This document shows, piece by piece, positions 27,604 to 36,005 of a stretch of 64,000 nt of DNA; position 1 is the first letter of the stretch; the number at the start of each line of letters is the position of its first letter. The notes under the pieces are model-generated. The model had not been told where the DNA came from. It saw only the letters and a list, made by a program, of their open reading frames with translations, and did no database searches. Both the position numbers and the translations under genes were made by a program. The stretch covers positions 276,544 to 340,543 of the forward strand of contig JBIQIY010000002.1 of assembly GCA_044507775.1 (NCBI GenBank), in the 5' to 3' direction. Origin of the DNA: Chryseosolibacter sp044507775. GTDB taxonomy: Bacteria; Bacteroidota; Bacteroidia; Cytophagales; Cyclobacteriaceae.

Positions 27604-30293
27604 TGAAAAGAATTCTAATAATCGCCCTGCTCTTATCGGTGGCGTTTGATACCTGGTCCCAGTTCAGGAGGGGTCGCGATCGCGAACCCCAGCCCGTACA
27701 GGAAAATGCCCTGAATTATGCCAATCCGGTGGAATATACCATTGCCGGTATAGAAGTGACGGGTATTGAGATTCTTGATAAGAATGCCATGATCTCGATT
27801 TCCGGCTTAAAGATCGGCGATAAAATCAAGGTTCCGGGCGATGATATCTCTGGCGCGATCCGGAAGATATGGAAATACGGCCTGGTCGGCGACATCTCTA
27901 TCCTGGTTGACAGAATCGAGGGATCCAACATCTACCTCACCATCGAGCTCGCGGAACGTTCCAGGCTGAATGCATTCTACTTCACAGGCATTTCCAAAAC
28001 ACAGGAGTCAGGCCTCAAAGAGGACCTCAACCTCATTCGGGGCAAGATTGTGAACGACGCGATGGTCCGCAACACGGAACTCGCGGTAAAAAAATACTTC
28101 GTCAAAAAAGGCTTCCTGAATACTTCGGTTAAAGTCACGCAAGAACTCGATACCCTTAATGATGGCATCAAACTGCGCATCGATGTAGATCCGAAATCGA
28201 AAGTGAAGATCAACAAGATCTCGTTCACCGGAAACGATCATATCGCGGACGCGGCGCTGAAAAAGCGACTCAAGAAAACAAAAGAGCATCCGCGCTTCAG
28301 CCTGCACAGAACATTGCTGACAACTGCTTTTCAGCCCCGAAAATATCTGGGTGAACCATACCCGGTGGAATGGCGTGATGTAAAAGAATTCCTCAGCGAC
28401 AATGTCAAGCTCAACGTCTTCACAGGCTCAAAGTTCATTCAGACGGATTACGAAGAAGACAAGAAAAAACTGATTGATTACTATAACTCAAAAGGCTATC
28501 GCGATGCGGAGATCGTAGAAGACTCGATCTATAAACACGATGACCGGACAATCAATATCGACTTCACAATACACGAAGGGCCGAAGTACTACTTCCGAAA
28601 TATCCTGTGGACGGGTAACTATGTTTATACTGACCGGCAGCTTCAGACAGTTTTAGGAATAGGAAAGGGCGACGTATACAATAAGGAGCTGATTCAGCGA
28701 AAGCTGACGTTCAACCCGAAAGGTTTGGACATCAGCGGTCTGTATATGGATGACGGCTACCTGTTCTTCCGGGTCAACCCGGTTGAGGTCGCGGTAGCCG
28801 GGGATAGCATCGACGTGGAAATGCGCATCTTCGAAGGCGAACAGGCGACGATCGATCAGGTGACGATCACCGGAAACGAGCGCACGAGCGATCACGTAAT
28901 TCGCCGCGAGCTGATGACCATCCCGGGAAATAAATTCAGCCGATCCGACATCATCCGTACGCAGCAAAGCCTCTCTCAACTCGGCTATTTCGCTCCTGAG
29001 AAAGTGAACCCCAATCTCCAGCCGAATCAGGATCAAGGTACAGTTGACATTGAGTGGCAGGTGGAGGAGCAATCAAACGACCAGATCGAACTCTCAGGCG
29101 GATGGGGAGGATATTATGGATTCGTGGGGACGCTGGGTCTGACCTTCAATAACTTCTCACTGCGAAATATTCCGAATATTAAGAACTGGAAGCCACTGCC
29201 TGTCGGCGACGGTCAACGGCTTCAGCTTCGTGTCCAGGCAAATGGGCGTCAGTACCAGAGCTACAGCTTCTCCTTTACAGAACCATGGCTGGGCGGAAGA
29301 AAACCGCACTCCCTGACGGTTAGCCTGAACAGTTCCGTGCAGCGCTATCTGGGATTTGGTTTCGCTACCCGTATTCCGGATCCAACGGAAGAGACGCCCA
29401 CTTTGAAAGTGAATAGTGTTACCGTTGGACTCGGGCGAAGACTCGAGTGGCCCGACAACTACTTTACTCTCACGAACTCGATATCAGTGCTGAAGTACAC
29501 CCTCAACAACTGGTACACCGGTGGACTCGGCTTCGAAGACGGCGATGCGAACAGCATTACATTCAACACGACATTGTCCCGGAGAAGTGTCAACGAGATC
29601 ATGTATCCTTCACAGGGTTCCGAAATCTCGCTGAGCCTTACGCTCACTCCTCCGCACTCACTTTGGAGAGATATCGATTACAGCACCGCTTCAAATGCAG
29701 AGAAGTTCTCCTGGATTGAGTTCCATAAGTGGATGTTCGACGCGAAATACTACCTGCCTCTCGACAGCAAAAAGAAGCTTGTCATTGAAGCAAAGGCTCA
29801 CTTCGGATTCATCGGATCGTTCACGGATAAGGCCGGAATCGGACCGTTTGAACGTTTCTTCCTCGGTGGTGATGGTCTGGCCGGCGGATTCAACTCCTTC
29901 CTGTTGGGCCAGGAGATCATCGGTCTCAGAGGCTATGAGAACAATAAGGTCACACCACCGCTTTACAGTCAATATAATGAGCGTTCGACAACCGAAATCC
30001 AGGGTGGCATCGTTTATGATAAGTTGGGACTGGAACTCCGTTATCCTGTTACCACGGGCAGTGCCGCGACCATCTACGGCTTTACGTTTGTGGAGGCGGG
30101 CAACAACTGGGGTAGCTACGAGGACTTTAATCCTTTCCAGCTGTACAAATCCGCGGGTTTCGGCGCCAGGATCTTCATGCCGGCTTTTGGTTTGATCGGC
30201 TTGAACTGGGCCTACGGGTTTGATAAGCTTCCAGGAGCGACCCAGCCTAGCGGATCGCAGTTCCACTTTACGATTGGCCAGCAAATCAGGTAG
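27603..30293 (+). CDS. bamA: Outer membrane protein assembly factor BamA
   Basis: BamA inserts beta-barrel proteins into the outer membrane. The 896-residue protein has a signal peptide (VAFDTWSQ), five POTRA domains over roughly residues 40-480 and an Omp85 16-strand barrel after that. Omp85 motifs are visible: YRDAEIVEDSIY in POTRA3, GNERTSDHVIRRELMTIPG at the start of POTRA5, and in the barrel the GERFFLGGDGLAGG-like loop (here FERFFLGGDGLAGGFNSF) and ELRYPVTTG. It sits between uppS and two Skp-like chaperones that escort its substrates. Confidence 0.96.
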   Translation: MKRILIIALLLSVAFDTWSQFRRGRDREPQPVQENALNYANPVEYTIAGIEVTGIEILDKNAMISISGLKIGDKIKVPGDDISGAIRKIWKYGLVGDISILVDRIEGSNIYLTIELAERSRLNAFYFTGISKTQESGLKEDLNLIRGKIVNDAMVRNTELAVKKYFVKKGFLNTSVKVTQELDTLNDGIKLRIDVDPKSKVKINKISFTGNDHIADAALKKRLKKTKEHPRFSLHRTLLTTAFQPRKYLGEPYPVEWRDVKEFLSDNVKLNVFTGSKFIQTDYEEDKKKLIDYYNSKGYRDAEIVEDSIYKHDDRTINIDFTIHEGPKYYFRNILWTGNYVYTDRQLQTVLGIGKGDVYNKELIQRKLTFNPKGLDISGLYMDDGYLFFRVNPVEVAVAGDSIDVEMRIFEGEQATIDQVTITGNERTSDHVIRRELMTIPGNKFSRSDIIRTQQSLSQLGYFAPEKVNPNLQPNQDQGTVDIEWQVEEQSNDQIELSGGWGGYYGFVGTLGLTFNNFSLRNIPNIKNWKPLPVGDGQRLQLRVQANGRQYQSYSFSFTEPWLGGRKPHSLTVSLNSSVQRYLGFGFATRIPDPTEETPTLKVNSVTVGLGRRLEWPDNYFTLTNSISVLKYTLNNWYTGGLGFEDGDANSITFNTTLSRRSVNEIMYPSQGSEISLSLTLTPPHSLWRDIDYSTASNAEKFSWIEFHKWMFDAKYYLPLDSKKKLVIEAKAHFGFIGSFTDKAGIGPFERFFLGGDGLAGGFNSFLLGQEIIGLRGYENNKVTPPLYSQYNERSTTEIQGGIVYDKLGLELRYPVTTGSAATIYGFTFVEAGNNWGSYEDFNPFQLYKSAGFGARIFMPAFGLIGLNWAYGFDKLPGATQPSGSQFHFTIGQQIR

Positions 30294-30295
30294 TT

Positions 30296-30832
30296 ATGCG
30301 GGTTTATTTATTTACGCTTTTTTTTCTCATTTTCGGCCTGAATTTTGTCAATGCACAGAGGTTCGGCTACATTGATACTGACTTTATCCTGAACAAAATG
30401 CCGGATTACAAGAAGGCACAGGAGGAGATAGGACAATTGGCAGAAGCATGGGCGAAGGAGGTGGACGACCTGAACAAAGAGATCAAGTCGATGTACAGCT
30501 CACTTCAGGCCGAGCAAGTACTGTTGACGGAAGAGATGAAAGCGGAGCGGACGGCTGCGATTCAGAAGAAGGAAGAGGAGATGAAAGAATATCAGAAAAA
30601 GGTCTTCGGATTCGAAGGGCTTTACTTTCTGAAACAACAGGAACTTATTAAACCCGTACAGGACAAAGTCTGGGATGCCGTTGACAAAGTCGCCAAACAA
30701 AATAATCTTGCGATAGTCTTCGACAAAGCCGGAGAACTGGTCATGATCTATACAGACCCCAGATTTGATTACACCGACTTCGTGCTCGACGAATTGGGAC
30801 TCGGCGACCCGAACGACAAGATTAAAAACTAA
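30296..30832 (+). CDS. OmpH/Skp-family periplasmic chaperone (copy 1)
   Basis: A 178-residue Skp/OmpH protein with a signal peptide (GLNFVNAQ) followed by RFGYIDTDFILNKMPDYKKAQEEI and a long coiled-coil helix pair (about residues 35-120). Skp trimers hold unfolded outer-membrane proteins in the periplasm. It starts two bases after the bamA stop, so it is certainly co-transcribed. Confidence 0.92.
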   Translation: MRVYLFTLFFLIFGLNFVNAQRFGYIDTDFILNKMPDYKKAQEEIGQLAEAWAKEVDDLNKEIKSMYSSLQAEQVLLTEEMKAERTAAIQKKEEEMKEYQKKVFGFEGLYFLKQQELIKPVQDKVWDAVDKVAKQNNLAIVFDKAGELVMIYTDPRFDYTDFVLDELGLGDPNDKIKN

Positions 30833-30850
30833 ATCCAGAAATAAACTCCA

Positions 30851-31423
30851 ATGAAAAAACTTGTTTTATTTTTTGCGCTTGCCCTTGGAATTATCTCAGC
30901 CCAGGCGCAAACAACCACACCTCCGGCAACTCTCAAGATAGGATCTGCAGATGTTGATTACATTTTTAGCCAGATGCCGGAATACAAGCAAATTGAAACA
31001 GAGCTGAAATCCACTGAAACGCAGCTGAGAAATCAGATCGATTCCAAAGTCCAGGAGTTTCAAAAAAAGTTAGCCGACTATCAGGCCAATCTTAATACAA
31101 TGCTGGATGCTGTCCGCCAGAATACGGAACGCGAGCTGACCATGCTTCAGGAAAACCTTCAGAAACTCCAGCAGGACGCCCAGACTACCATCGACAACAA
31201 GCGCTCTCAATTGATGCAGCCTGTCTTTGATAAAGTCGGCAAGGCCATTGAAGACGTCGCCAAGGAAAACGGCTACACCTTCATTCTCACGGAACAGGTT
31301 GGCGGATTGGACGTCGTTCTCTACCGCGACGACAAAGTCAACATATCTGACCTGGTGTTGAAGAAGCTTGGCGTAACACCGAAACCACAAACCGCTGCGC
31401 CGGCTAATCAACCCAAGCAGTAA
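30851..31423 (+). CDS. OmpH/Skp-family periplasmic chaperone (copy 2)
   Basis: A 190-residue paralog of the preceding gene, with signal peptide (LGIISAQAQ), the motif KIGSADVDYIFSQMPEYKQIE and a coiled-coil core rich in Gln, Glu and Lys. It ends in a Pro/Ala/Gln tail (TPKPQTAAPANQPKQ) that copy 1 lacks. Two tandem Skp genes after bamA are usual in Bacteroidota. A strong terminator follows, closing the cluster. Confidence 0.92.
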   Translation: MKKLVLFFALALGIISAQAQTTTPPATLKIGSADVDYIFSQMPEYKQIETELKSTETQLRNQIDSKVQEFQKKLADYQANLNTMLDAVRQNTERELTMLQENLQKLQQDAQTTIDNKRSQLMQPVFDKVGKAIEDVAKENGYTFILTEQVGGLDVVLYRDDKVNISDLVLKKLGVTPKPQTAAPANQPKQ

Positions 31424-31445
31424 GCCAGCAACCAAATGATCTTTG

Positions 31446-31475
31446 GCCTTCCTCCTGAAAGAGGAAGGCTTTTTT
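31446..31475 (+). terminator. Rho-independent terminator after the bamA-skp cluster
   Basis: A perfect 9-bp stem, GCCTTCCTC with GAGGAAGGC, encloses the six-base loop CTGAAA and is followed by six or seven T. Confidence 0.9.
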
Positions 31476-31506
31476 GTTGATTTCCCTCTTTGATTAACTT
31501 GTCCAC

Positions 31507-32430
31507 ATGATCATTCCGCCGAAACTCAAACCCGGAGACACGGTCGCTATCGTCGCACCGTCCAGAAAAGTTTCGCCCGCACAGCTCGACGCGGCGCTGA
31601 TCGTACTGGAGTCATGGGGCCTGACCACCAAACTCGGCAAGAACATCTTCTCCGATCGCCATAGCTACCTGGCGGGAACGGATGACGAACGCCGTGAGGA
31701 TTTTCAAAGTATGATCAATGATTCCGGGGTAAAAGCTATCTTCTGCGCGCGCGGCGGATATGGAAGTACCCGCATCGTCGAAGACATTGACTTCGCGCCC
31801 TTGAAGCGAAGCCCCAAGTGGGTGATCGGATTCAGTGACATTACGGCCTTCCATCTCAGGCTGCTGAGCGTTGGGATTGCCAGTATGCATGCAACCATGC
31901 CAATCTTTTTCGGAAGGGAGGAAGCGCAGGCATCGGTCGAGACGATCCGAAAAGTACTCCTTGAAGGCGACTGTAACATCGTTTTCCCTGCAGGATACTA
32001 TAATCGGTCTGGCAAAGCCACCGGTCAAGTGTTAGGGGGCAACCTGTCGCTCATCGCAGATGCATTGAATACTCCTTCGGACCCCCAGATGGATGGCAAG
32101 ATCCTCATCGTCGAAGAAGTGGATGAATATTACTACAAGCTCGACAGGATGTTCACGCAACTTAGGAGAACAGGAAAGCTTAAGAATCTGGCGGGACTGG
32201 TGATCGGCCATATGACCGACATGAAAAACTCTGACCTGGATTTCGGGGAAACGGTATTCGATATTGTCAACCACGCCGTTCGCGACTACGAGTATCCGGT
32301 TGCCTTTTCCTTTCCATCCGGTCACACAAACCCAAATGATGCCTGGGTGCAGGGCGCCCCGGCGGTTCTCCACGTGGACGACCAGAGCAGCACGCTGGCT
32401 TATCCAAATATATATTTGCCGAACGAGTAG
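31507..32430 (+). CDS. LD-carboxypeptidase (S66 family, LdcA-like)
   Basis: A 307-residue serine peptidase of family S66 that trims the terminal D-alanine from tetrapeptide murein fragments during cell-wall recycling. Catalytic Ser110 lies in VIGFSDITAFHL; the Glu and His of the triad lie in LIVEEVDEYYYKLDRMF and FPSGHTNPND. No signal peptide, so it is cytoplasmic, as LdcA is. MccF-like resistance enzymes share the fold, but the context gives no hint of that. Its 3' end overlaps the convergent LysE gene by 31 bases. Confidence 0.9.
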   Translation: MIIPPKLKPGDTVAIVAPSRKVSPAQLDAALIVLESWGLTTKLGKNIFSDRHSYLAGTDDERREDFQSMINDSGVKAIFCARGGYGSTRIVEDIDFAPLKRSPKWVIGFSDITAFHLRLLSVGIASMHATMPIFFGREEAQASVETIRKVLLEGDCNIVFPAGYYNRSGKATGQVLGGNLSLIADALNTPSDPQMDGKILIVEEVDEYYYKLDRMFTQLRRTGKLKNLAGLVIGHMTDMKNSDLDFGETVFDIVNHAVRDYEYPVAFSFPSGHTNPNDAWVQGAPAVLHVDDQSSTLAYPNIYLPNE

Positions 32431-33017
32431 AGTCCCAGCAGTATCAGTACGACACCGGGTGTCTTCTTCAGAGCACTATCATGCTTAAAATAGCGAATAA
32501 CCCGTTGCGCCAGGTACGCCATTAACATCAGCACAACCAGTGTTCCCCCCGAAACGCCGGCGAGGTATGCATGCACCTCCAACGCGTTGGAGAGCTCGAT
32601 CCACCTGTAGCTTTTCAGATATGCCGTCATCGCCATCCAGAACGGAATGGCCAGCGGGTTCAGTAATGCAATGGCTATCCCCTTCCTGAATCCGCTTGAC
32701 TCAAAGCGCCTGGCAAACCTCGACGGTCGCGCAGAAGACCACAGGGCCAGCGCGCCCAGGGAAATCATAACAATTGCTGAAACCAGATGAAAGTTATGAG
32801 TGATCTCCACGGACTTCACCAGGTAATTCTGGAACTCGACGGCAATCCACGCGTATGGATATTCGACAAGCGCCGCAGCAAATGCCATCCGCCAGGCCAC
32901 GTTGACTTGCTGGTTAAGGCCCAGTTGAATGATCGTCAGGTTAAGCGTTCCGGGAGGAATTGTCCCGATGAAACTAAAAAAGAACGCTACGAAAAACGTG
33001 AACAGTAACTCGATCAT
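32400..33017 (-). CDS. LysE-family exporter
   Basis: A 205-residue inner-membrane protein with about six hydrophobic helices. The N-terminal FSFIGTIPPGTLNLTIIQLGL carries the PPGP-like signature of LysE/RhtB exporters, and FRKGIAIALLNPLAIPFWMA is the second conserved stretch. These proteins export amino acids and related compounds; the substrate here is not known. It converges on the LD-carboxypeptidase gene and shares 31 bases with its end. Confidence 0.85.
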   Translation of the reverse strand: MIELLFTFFVAFFFSFIGTIPPGTLNLTIIQLGLNQQVNVAWRMAFAAALVEYPYAWIAVEFQNYLVKSVEITHNFHLVSAIVMISLGALALWSSARPSRFARRFESSGFRKGIAIALLNPLAIPFWMAMTAYLKSYRWIELSNALEVHAYLAGVSGGTLVVLMLMAYLAQRVIRYFKHDSALKKTPGVVLILLGLYSFGKYIFG

Positions 33018-33330
33018 TTGAAAGCTGACCTTGTTTTAGTTTCCCGGGTGAAGTAATTTTCCTGATAGAAAAACAACAAAAACTCAAAGGTTCCGTATGC
33101 CGGCGCCGGGTGAATTTTCCATTGAACGATAGAGACCTTTGAAGCGACTTTTCGGTTATCGCGAGGCGCCCCATTACTTACTCCGGTATAACCGCCGAGA
33201 TCTCCAAGGCTCTGTTTTGGCCAAAACATACTTCGGATATGAATTAGCGCGTTATGCTGCAAAAGCAACTTGCGATTTGGCACGGAGCTTGTCTCCTTTG
33301 TGTTAGTAATATGAACTGAAGGGTAATAAT
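33018..33330. other. 313-base intergenic region with a 16-bp palindrome
   Basis: No gene is called here. The region lies between the divergent LysE gene and the small secreted protein gene. It contains the perfect palindrome TGTTTTGGCCAAAACA at 33213-33228. An antisense frame (33014-33355) crosses it and overlaps the LysE start in an ATGA, but its product resembles nothing I know. No consensus -7 element is seen for either neighbour. Confidence 0.6.
33213..33228. promoter_or_regulatory. Perfect 16-bp palindrome, possible operator
   Basis: TGTTTTGGCCAAAACA is a perfect palindrome in the divergent intergenic region, about 118 bases before the secreted protein gene and 196 bases before the LysE gene. 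A dimeric repressor site is possible; no regulator gene is adjacent. Confidence 0.35.
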
Positions 33331-33717
33331 ATGAAAAGGTTATTATTAGGCGCACTGTTATGGGTCATTTGCTTCAACGCCAACGCATACATTTCTGGTA
33401 TTGCCATCCAGACGGACAAGAGTTCCAACATGCAGGTTTATGTAAATGGCAAGTTGTTCAATAAGAACCCGGGCAACTTCGTCCGGATAAAGAGTCAGCC
33501 AGGTCTCTTTCATGTCAAAGTGAAAGTGCTGAATCCGTATGACAATGTTTACTACGTTGTGCGCAAAGACATCCGGGTTGAAAAGGGTTATGAATTCTTT
33601 TACAGGATGGTCTTCGAAAAAGGAAAGCGCCCAAGGATACAGGAGATCCGCAGGTATCCGGTCTACAGCAGATATTTCCTTAATCCTGTGCTGTACAACC
33701 GTCATCCCACGGCCTGA
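33331..33717 (+). CDS. Small secreted protein of unknown function
   Basis: A 128-residue protein with a clear signal peptide (MKRLLLGALLWVICFNANA). The mature part is a short beta-rich domain (IQTDKSSNMQVYVNGKLFNK to NPYDNVYYVVRKDIRVEKGYEFFYRMVF) reminiscent of PEGA-like or carbohydrate-fold surface modules, then a basic Arg/Tyr-rich tail (RIQEIRRYPVYSRYF). I do not recognise a family. It converges with the glycine-zipper membrane protein gene, with a 9-base gap. Confidence 0.7.
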   Translation: MKRLLLGALLWVICFNANAYISGIAIQTDKSSNMQVYVNGKLFNKNPGNFVRIKSQPGLFHVKVKVLNPYDNVYYVVRKDIRVEKGYEFFYRMVFEKGKRPRIQEIRRYPVYSRYFLNPVLYNRHPTA

Positions 33718-33726
33718 CCACCCGGA

Positions 33727-34053
33727 CTATCTGCCCGTCCGCGCCCTGCGCGAGCGCGACACGAGCAAGATCACTACGATAATAACCAGTACGGTAGCCG
33801 CGTCTGAATGAAAGAATGCTCCCGGCCAGTGCCAGCTCCAATCAAAGAGCCAGCCAAAGAATCCGAATATTGCCCCGAACAGTCCGCCTATAATCCCGAA
33901 AATTCCGCCGATCAGGCCGCCAAGCAAACCAAAGAATCCTCCAATGATGGTCCCGATGAGGCCAAAGACCCCGCCCACGATGCCTATCGCGATGGGAAAA
34001 AACAATATGCACATCAAAACGATTACGAGGGTGGTTAAGGTTTTTGACTCCAT
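33727..34053 (-). CDS. Glycine-zipper-like small membrane protein
   Basis: A 108-residue protein. From about residue 20 to 70 it consists of Gly, Ile, Leu and Phe in a repeating GGxxGxxGG pattern (FFGLLGGLIGGIFGIIGG), forming one or two long membrane helices with glycine zippers. A WLFDWSWHWPG aromatic patch follows, then a second helix (TVLVIIVVILLVS) and a basic tail (RSRRARTGR). Such glycine zippers promote helix packing and oligomer formation. No function is known to me. Confidence 0.65.
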   Translation of the reverse strand: MESKTLTTLVIVLMCILFFPIAIGIVGGVFGLIGTIIGGFFGLLGGLIGGIFGIIGGLFGAIFGFFGWLFDWSWHWPGAFFHSDAATVLVIIVVILLVSRSRRARTGR

Positions 34054-34142
34054 GGATCTCGGTTTAATTGTTTTGGGGACCTGAAGCTCAAATTACATTC
34101 CATTTTTAGAAACCGTCCTCTCGGTATGCTCAGGCCACTTCT

Positions 34143-34175
34143 GAAAACCGGCGCTGTTCGAAGACGAACAGCGCC
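34143..34175 (-). terminator. Terminator of the beta-oxidation operon
   Basis: A perfect 11-bp stem (34150-34160 with 34165-34175, GGCGCTGTTCG/CGAACAGCGCC) and a four-base loop lie just after fadE on the minus strand, followed in that direction by CGGTTTTC, a short T run. Confidence 0.75.
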
Positions 34176-34183
34176 TGTACATT

Positions 34184-35986
34184 CTAGAAGGGGTAGTTCC
34201 CTTTTTCGATGACGTGGTCGGCCACTTTGCGTCTTGCGGCCTTCAGATTATACGGCTCGATTTTCGTAAAGCGCTTAAGTCCAAGCAGCATCAATCGCAA
34301 TTCATCTCCTTCCGCGAAGGCGTAGATCGCTTGTTTGCCGCATGCCGTTGCAATTTCGACGGCGTGGTGCAGATAGATGATCGCCATTTCCTTCTCTATC
34401 GCGATGCTGCTTTCACCACGGATGTCCGCCAACTTTTCGACTCGCAGCAGGGTTGATTCCGCAGCGTACACCTCTATTAACATGTCAGCGAGATTCATCA
34501 GGATCTCCTGTTCCTCCGACAGCTTCATCATGAATTTTTGTACTGCGGCGCCCGCGACCATTAGTCCCGCTTTTTTCAGGTTCGCAATGACTTTCTTTTC
34601 CCGGGCTAACATACCCTCATCATCTGAGCCGCCGAAATCGGGAATAGCCATAAGCTCTTTCTGGACAGCCGCGGCCGGAGTCATCAGGTCCAGCTGGCCT
34701 TTCATCGCGCGCTTCAGGAGCATGTCAATGGTGAGCATCCGATTGATCTCGTTGGTGCCTTCAAATATCCGGTTGATCCTCGCATCGCGGTATGCCCTGT
34801 CCATGGGCCCTTCCGCGGAAAAGCCCATTCCTCCGTAGATCTGAACTCCCTCGTCGACAACAAAATCAAGCACCTCCGACCCGTGCACTTTCATCATCGC
34901 ACATTCTATCGCAAAATCTTCGAGGGACTTGAGCCGGGCTTTACCCGGTTCCATGCCGGAAGCGACGAGCGCATTGTAGGCGTCGTCAATATTTTGTCCC
35001 GCGCGGTAACAGGCGGCTTCACTTGCATACACCCTTGTCACCATCTCTGCAATCTTGTGCTTTATGGCACCAAAGTTTGCGATCGCTGTTCCGAATTGCT
35101 TTCTCTCCTTCGCGTAAGTCACTGCGGTTGAAATCGTCTTCTTGCTTCCTCCCACTGCAGCCACTGCCAGCTTGATGCGACCGATGTTCAAAATATTGAC
35201 GGCGATCTTGAATCCGTTCTCGCGTTCCGACAGCATGTTTTCGGCAGGTACCTTACAGTCGTTGAAGAAAATCTGGCGCGTGGAAGACCCTTTGATTCCC
35301 ATCTTGTGCTCCTCCTCGTTCATCGTGATGCCACCGAATCCCTTTTCCACAATGAAAGCGGAAAGATTCTTGTCATTTTCAATCTTCGCGAACACGATGA
35401 ACACGTCAGCAAATCCTCCGTTAGTGATCCACATCTTTTGCCCGTTGATGAGGTAGTGCTTGCCGTCAGAAGTGGGAGTCGCCTTTGTCTTGCCGCTATT
35501 CGCATCGGAGCCGGAGTCGGGTTCCGTGAGGCAGTACGCTGCCTTCCACTCTCCCGTTGCAAGCTTCGGCAGATACTTTTGCTTTTGAGCGTCATTGCCG
35601 TAGTAGAGAATCGGGAGTGTCCCGATGCCTGTATGAGCGGAGAGCGCGACCGCAATGGAGTGACCCGCGCCAATTACTTCCGCTACCAGCATCGTCGTAT
35701 TGAAATCCATTCCGAACCCTCCGTACTCGGGAGGAACCGATGTCCCGAGCAACCCAAGTTCTCCCGCTTTATCGAGCAACGCCGGCATCAGCTTCGGATC
35801 CTTCATCGAGTCAATTTCGTCCAGGCGCGGATACACCTCCTTCTCGAGGAAGTCCTTGCACTGTTGCTCAATCATCCTCTGCTCTTCGTTGAACTGTTCC
35901 GGGATGAACACTTCCTGCGCCGGAGTTTCACGGATGAGAAATTCTCCCCCCCGGATTGCCTTTTTCGATTCTACTGATGTCGCCAT
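34184..35986 (-). CDS. fadE: Acyl-CoA dehydrogenase (FadE-like, long form)
   Basis: A 600-residue flavoprotein catalysing the first step of beta-oxidation. The acyl-CoA dehydrogenase core occupies about residues 30-420, with AAYCLTEPDSGSDANSG and KMWITNGGFADVFIVFAK for FAD and substrate binding and the catalytic Glu in RIFEGTNEINRM. A C-terminal extension of about 170 residues makes it the size of B. subtilis FadE and VLCAD-like forms. It is the last gene of the operon, 19 bases after fadA, and is followed by a hairpin terminator. Confidence 0.92.
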   Translation of the reverse strand: MATSVESKKAIRGGEFLIRETPAQEVFIPEQFNEEQRMIEQQCKDFLEKEVYPRLDEIDSMKDPKLMPALLDKAGELGLLGTSVPPEYGGFGMDFNTTMLVAEVIGAGHSIAVALSAHTGIGTLPILYYGNDAQKQKYLPKLATGEWKAAYCLTEPDSGSDANSGKTKATPTSDGKHYLINGQKMWITNGGFADVFIVFAKIENDKNLSAFIVEKGFGGITMNEEEHKMGIKGSSTRQIFFNDCKVPAENMLSERENGFKIAVNILNIGRIKLAVAAVGGSKKTISTAVTYAKERKQFGTAIANFGAIKHKIAEMVTRVYASEAACYRAGQNIDDAYNALVASGMEPGKARLKSLEDFAIECAMMKVHGSEVLDFVVDEGVQIYGGMGFSAEGPMDRAYRDARINRIFEGTNEINRMLTIDMLLKRAMKGQLDLMTPAAAVQKELMAIPDFGGSDDEGMLAREKKVIANLKKAGLMVAGAAVQKFMMKLSEEQEILMNLADMLIEVYAAESTLLRVEKLADIRGESSIAIEKEMAIIYLHHAVEIATACGKQAIYAFAEGDELRLMLLGLKRFTKIEPYNLKAARRKVADHVIEKGNYPF

Positions 35987-36005
35987 AATGATTATGCTTA
36001 AGAGT

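Noticed and set aside
33014..33355. Antisense frame of 113 codons overlapping the LysE start by an ATGA
   Set aside because: The overlap suggests coupling, but the product has no recognisable domain and crosses both the 16-bp palindrome and the start of the divergent secreted-protein gene.
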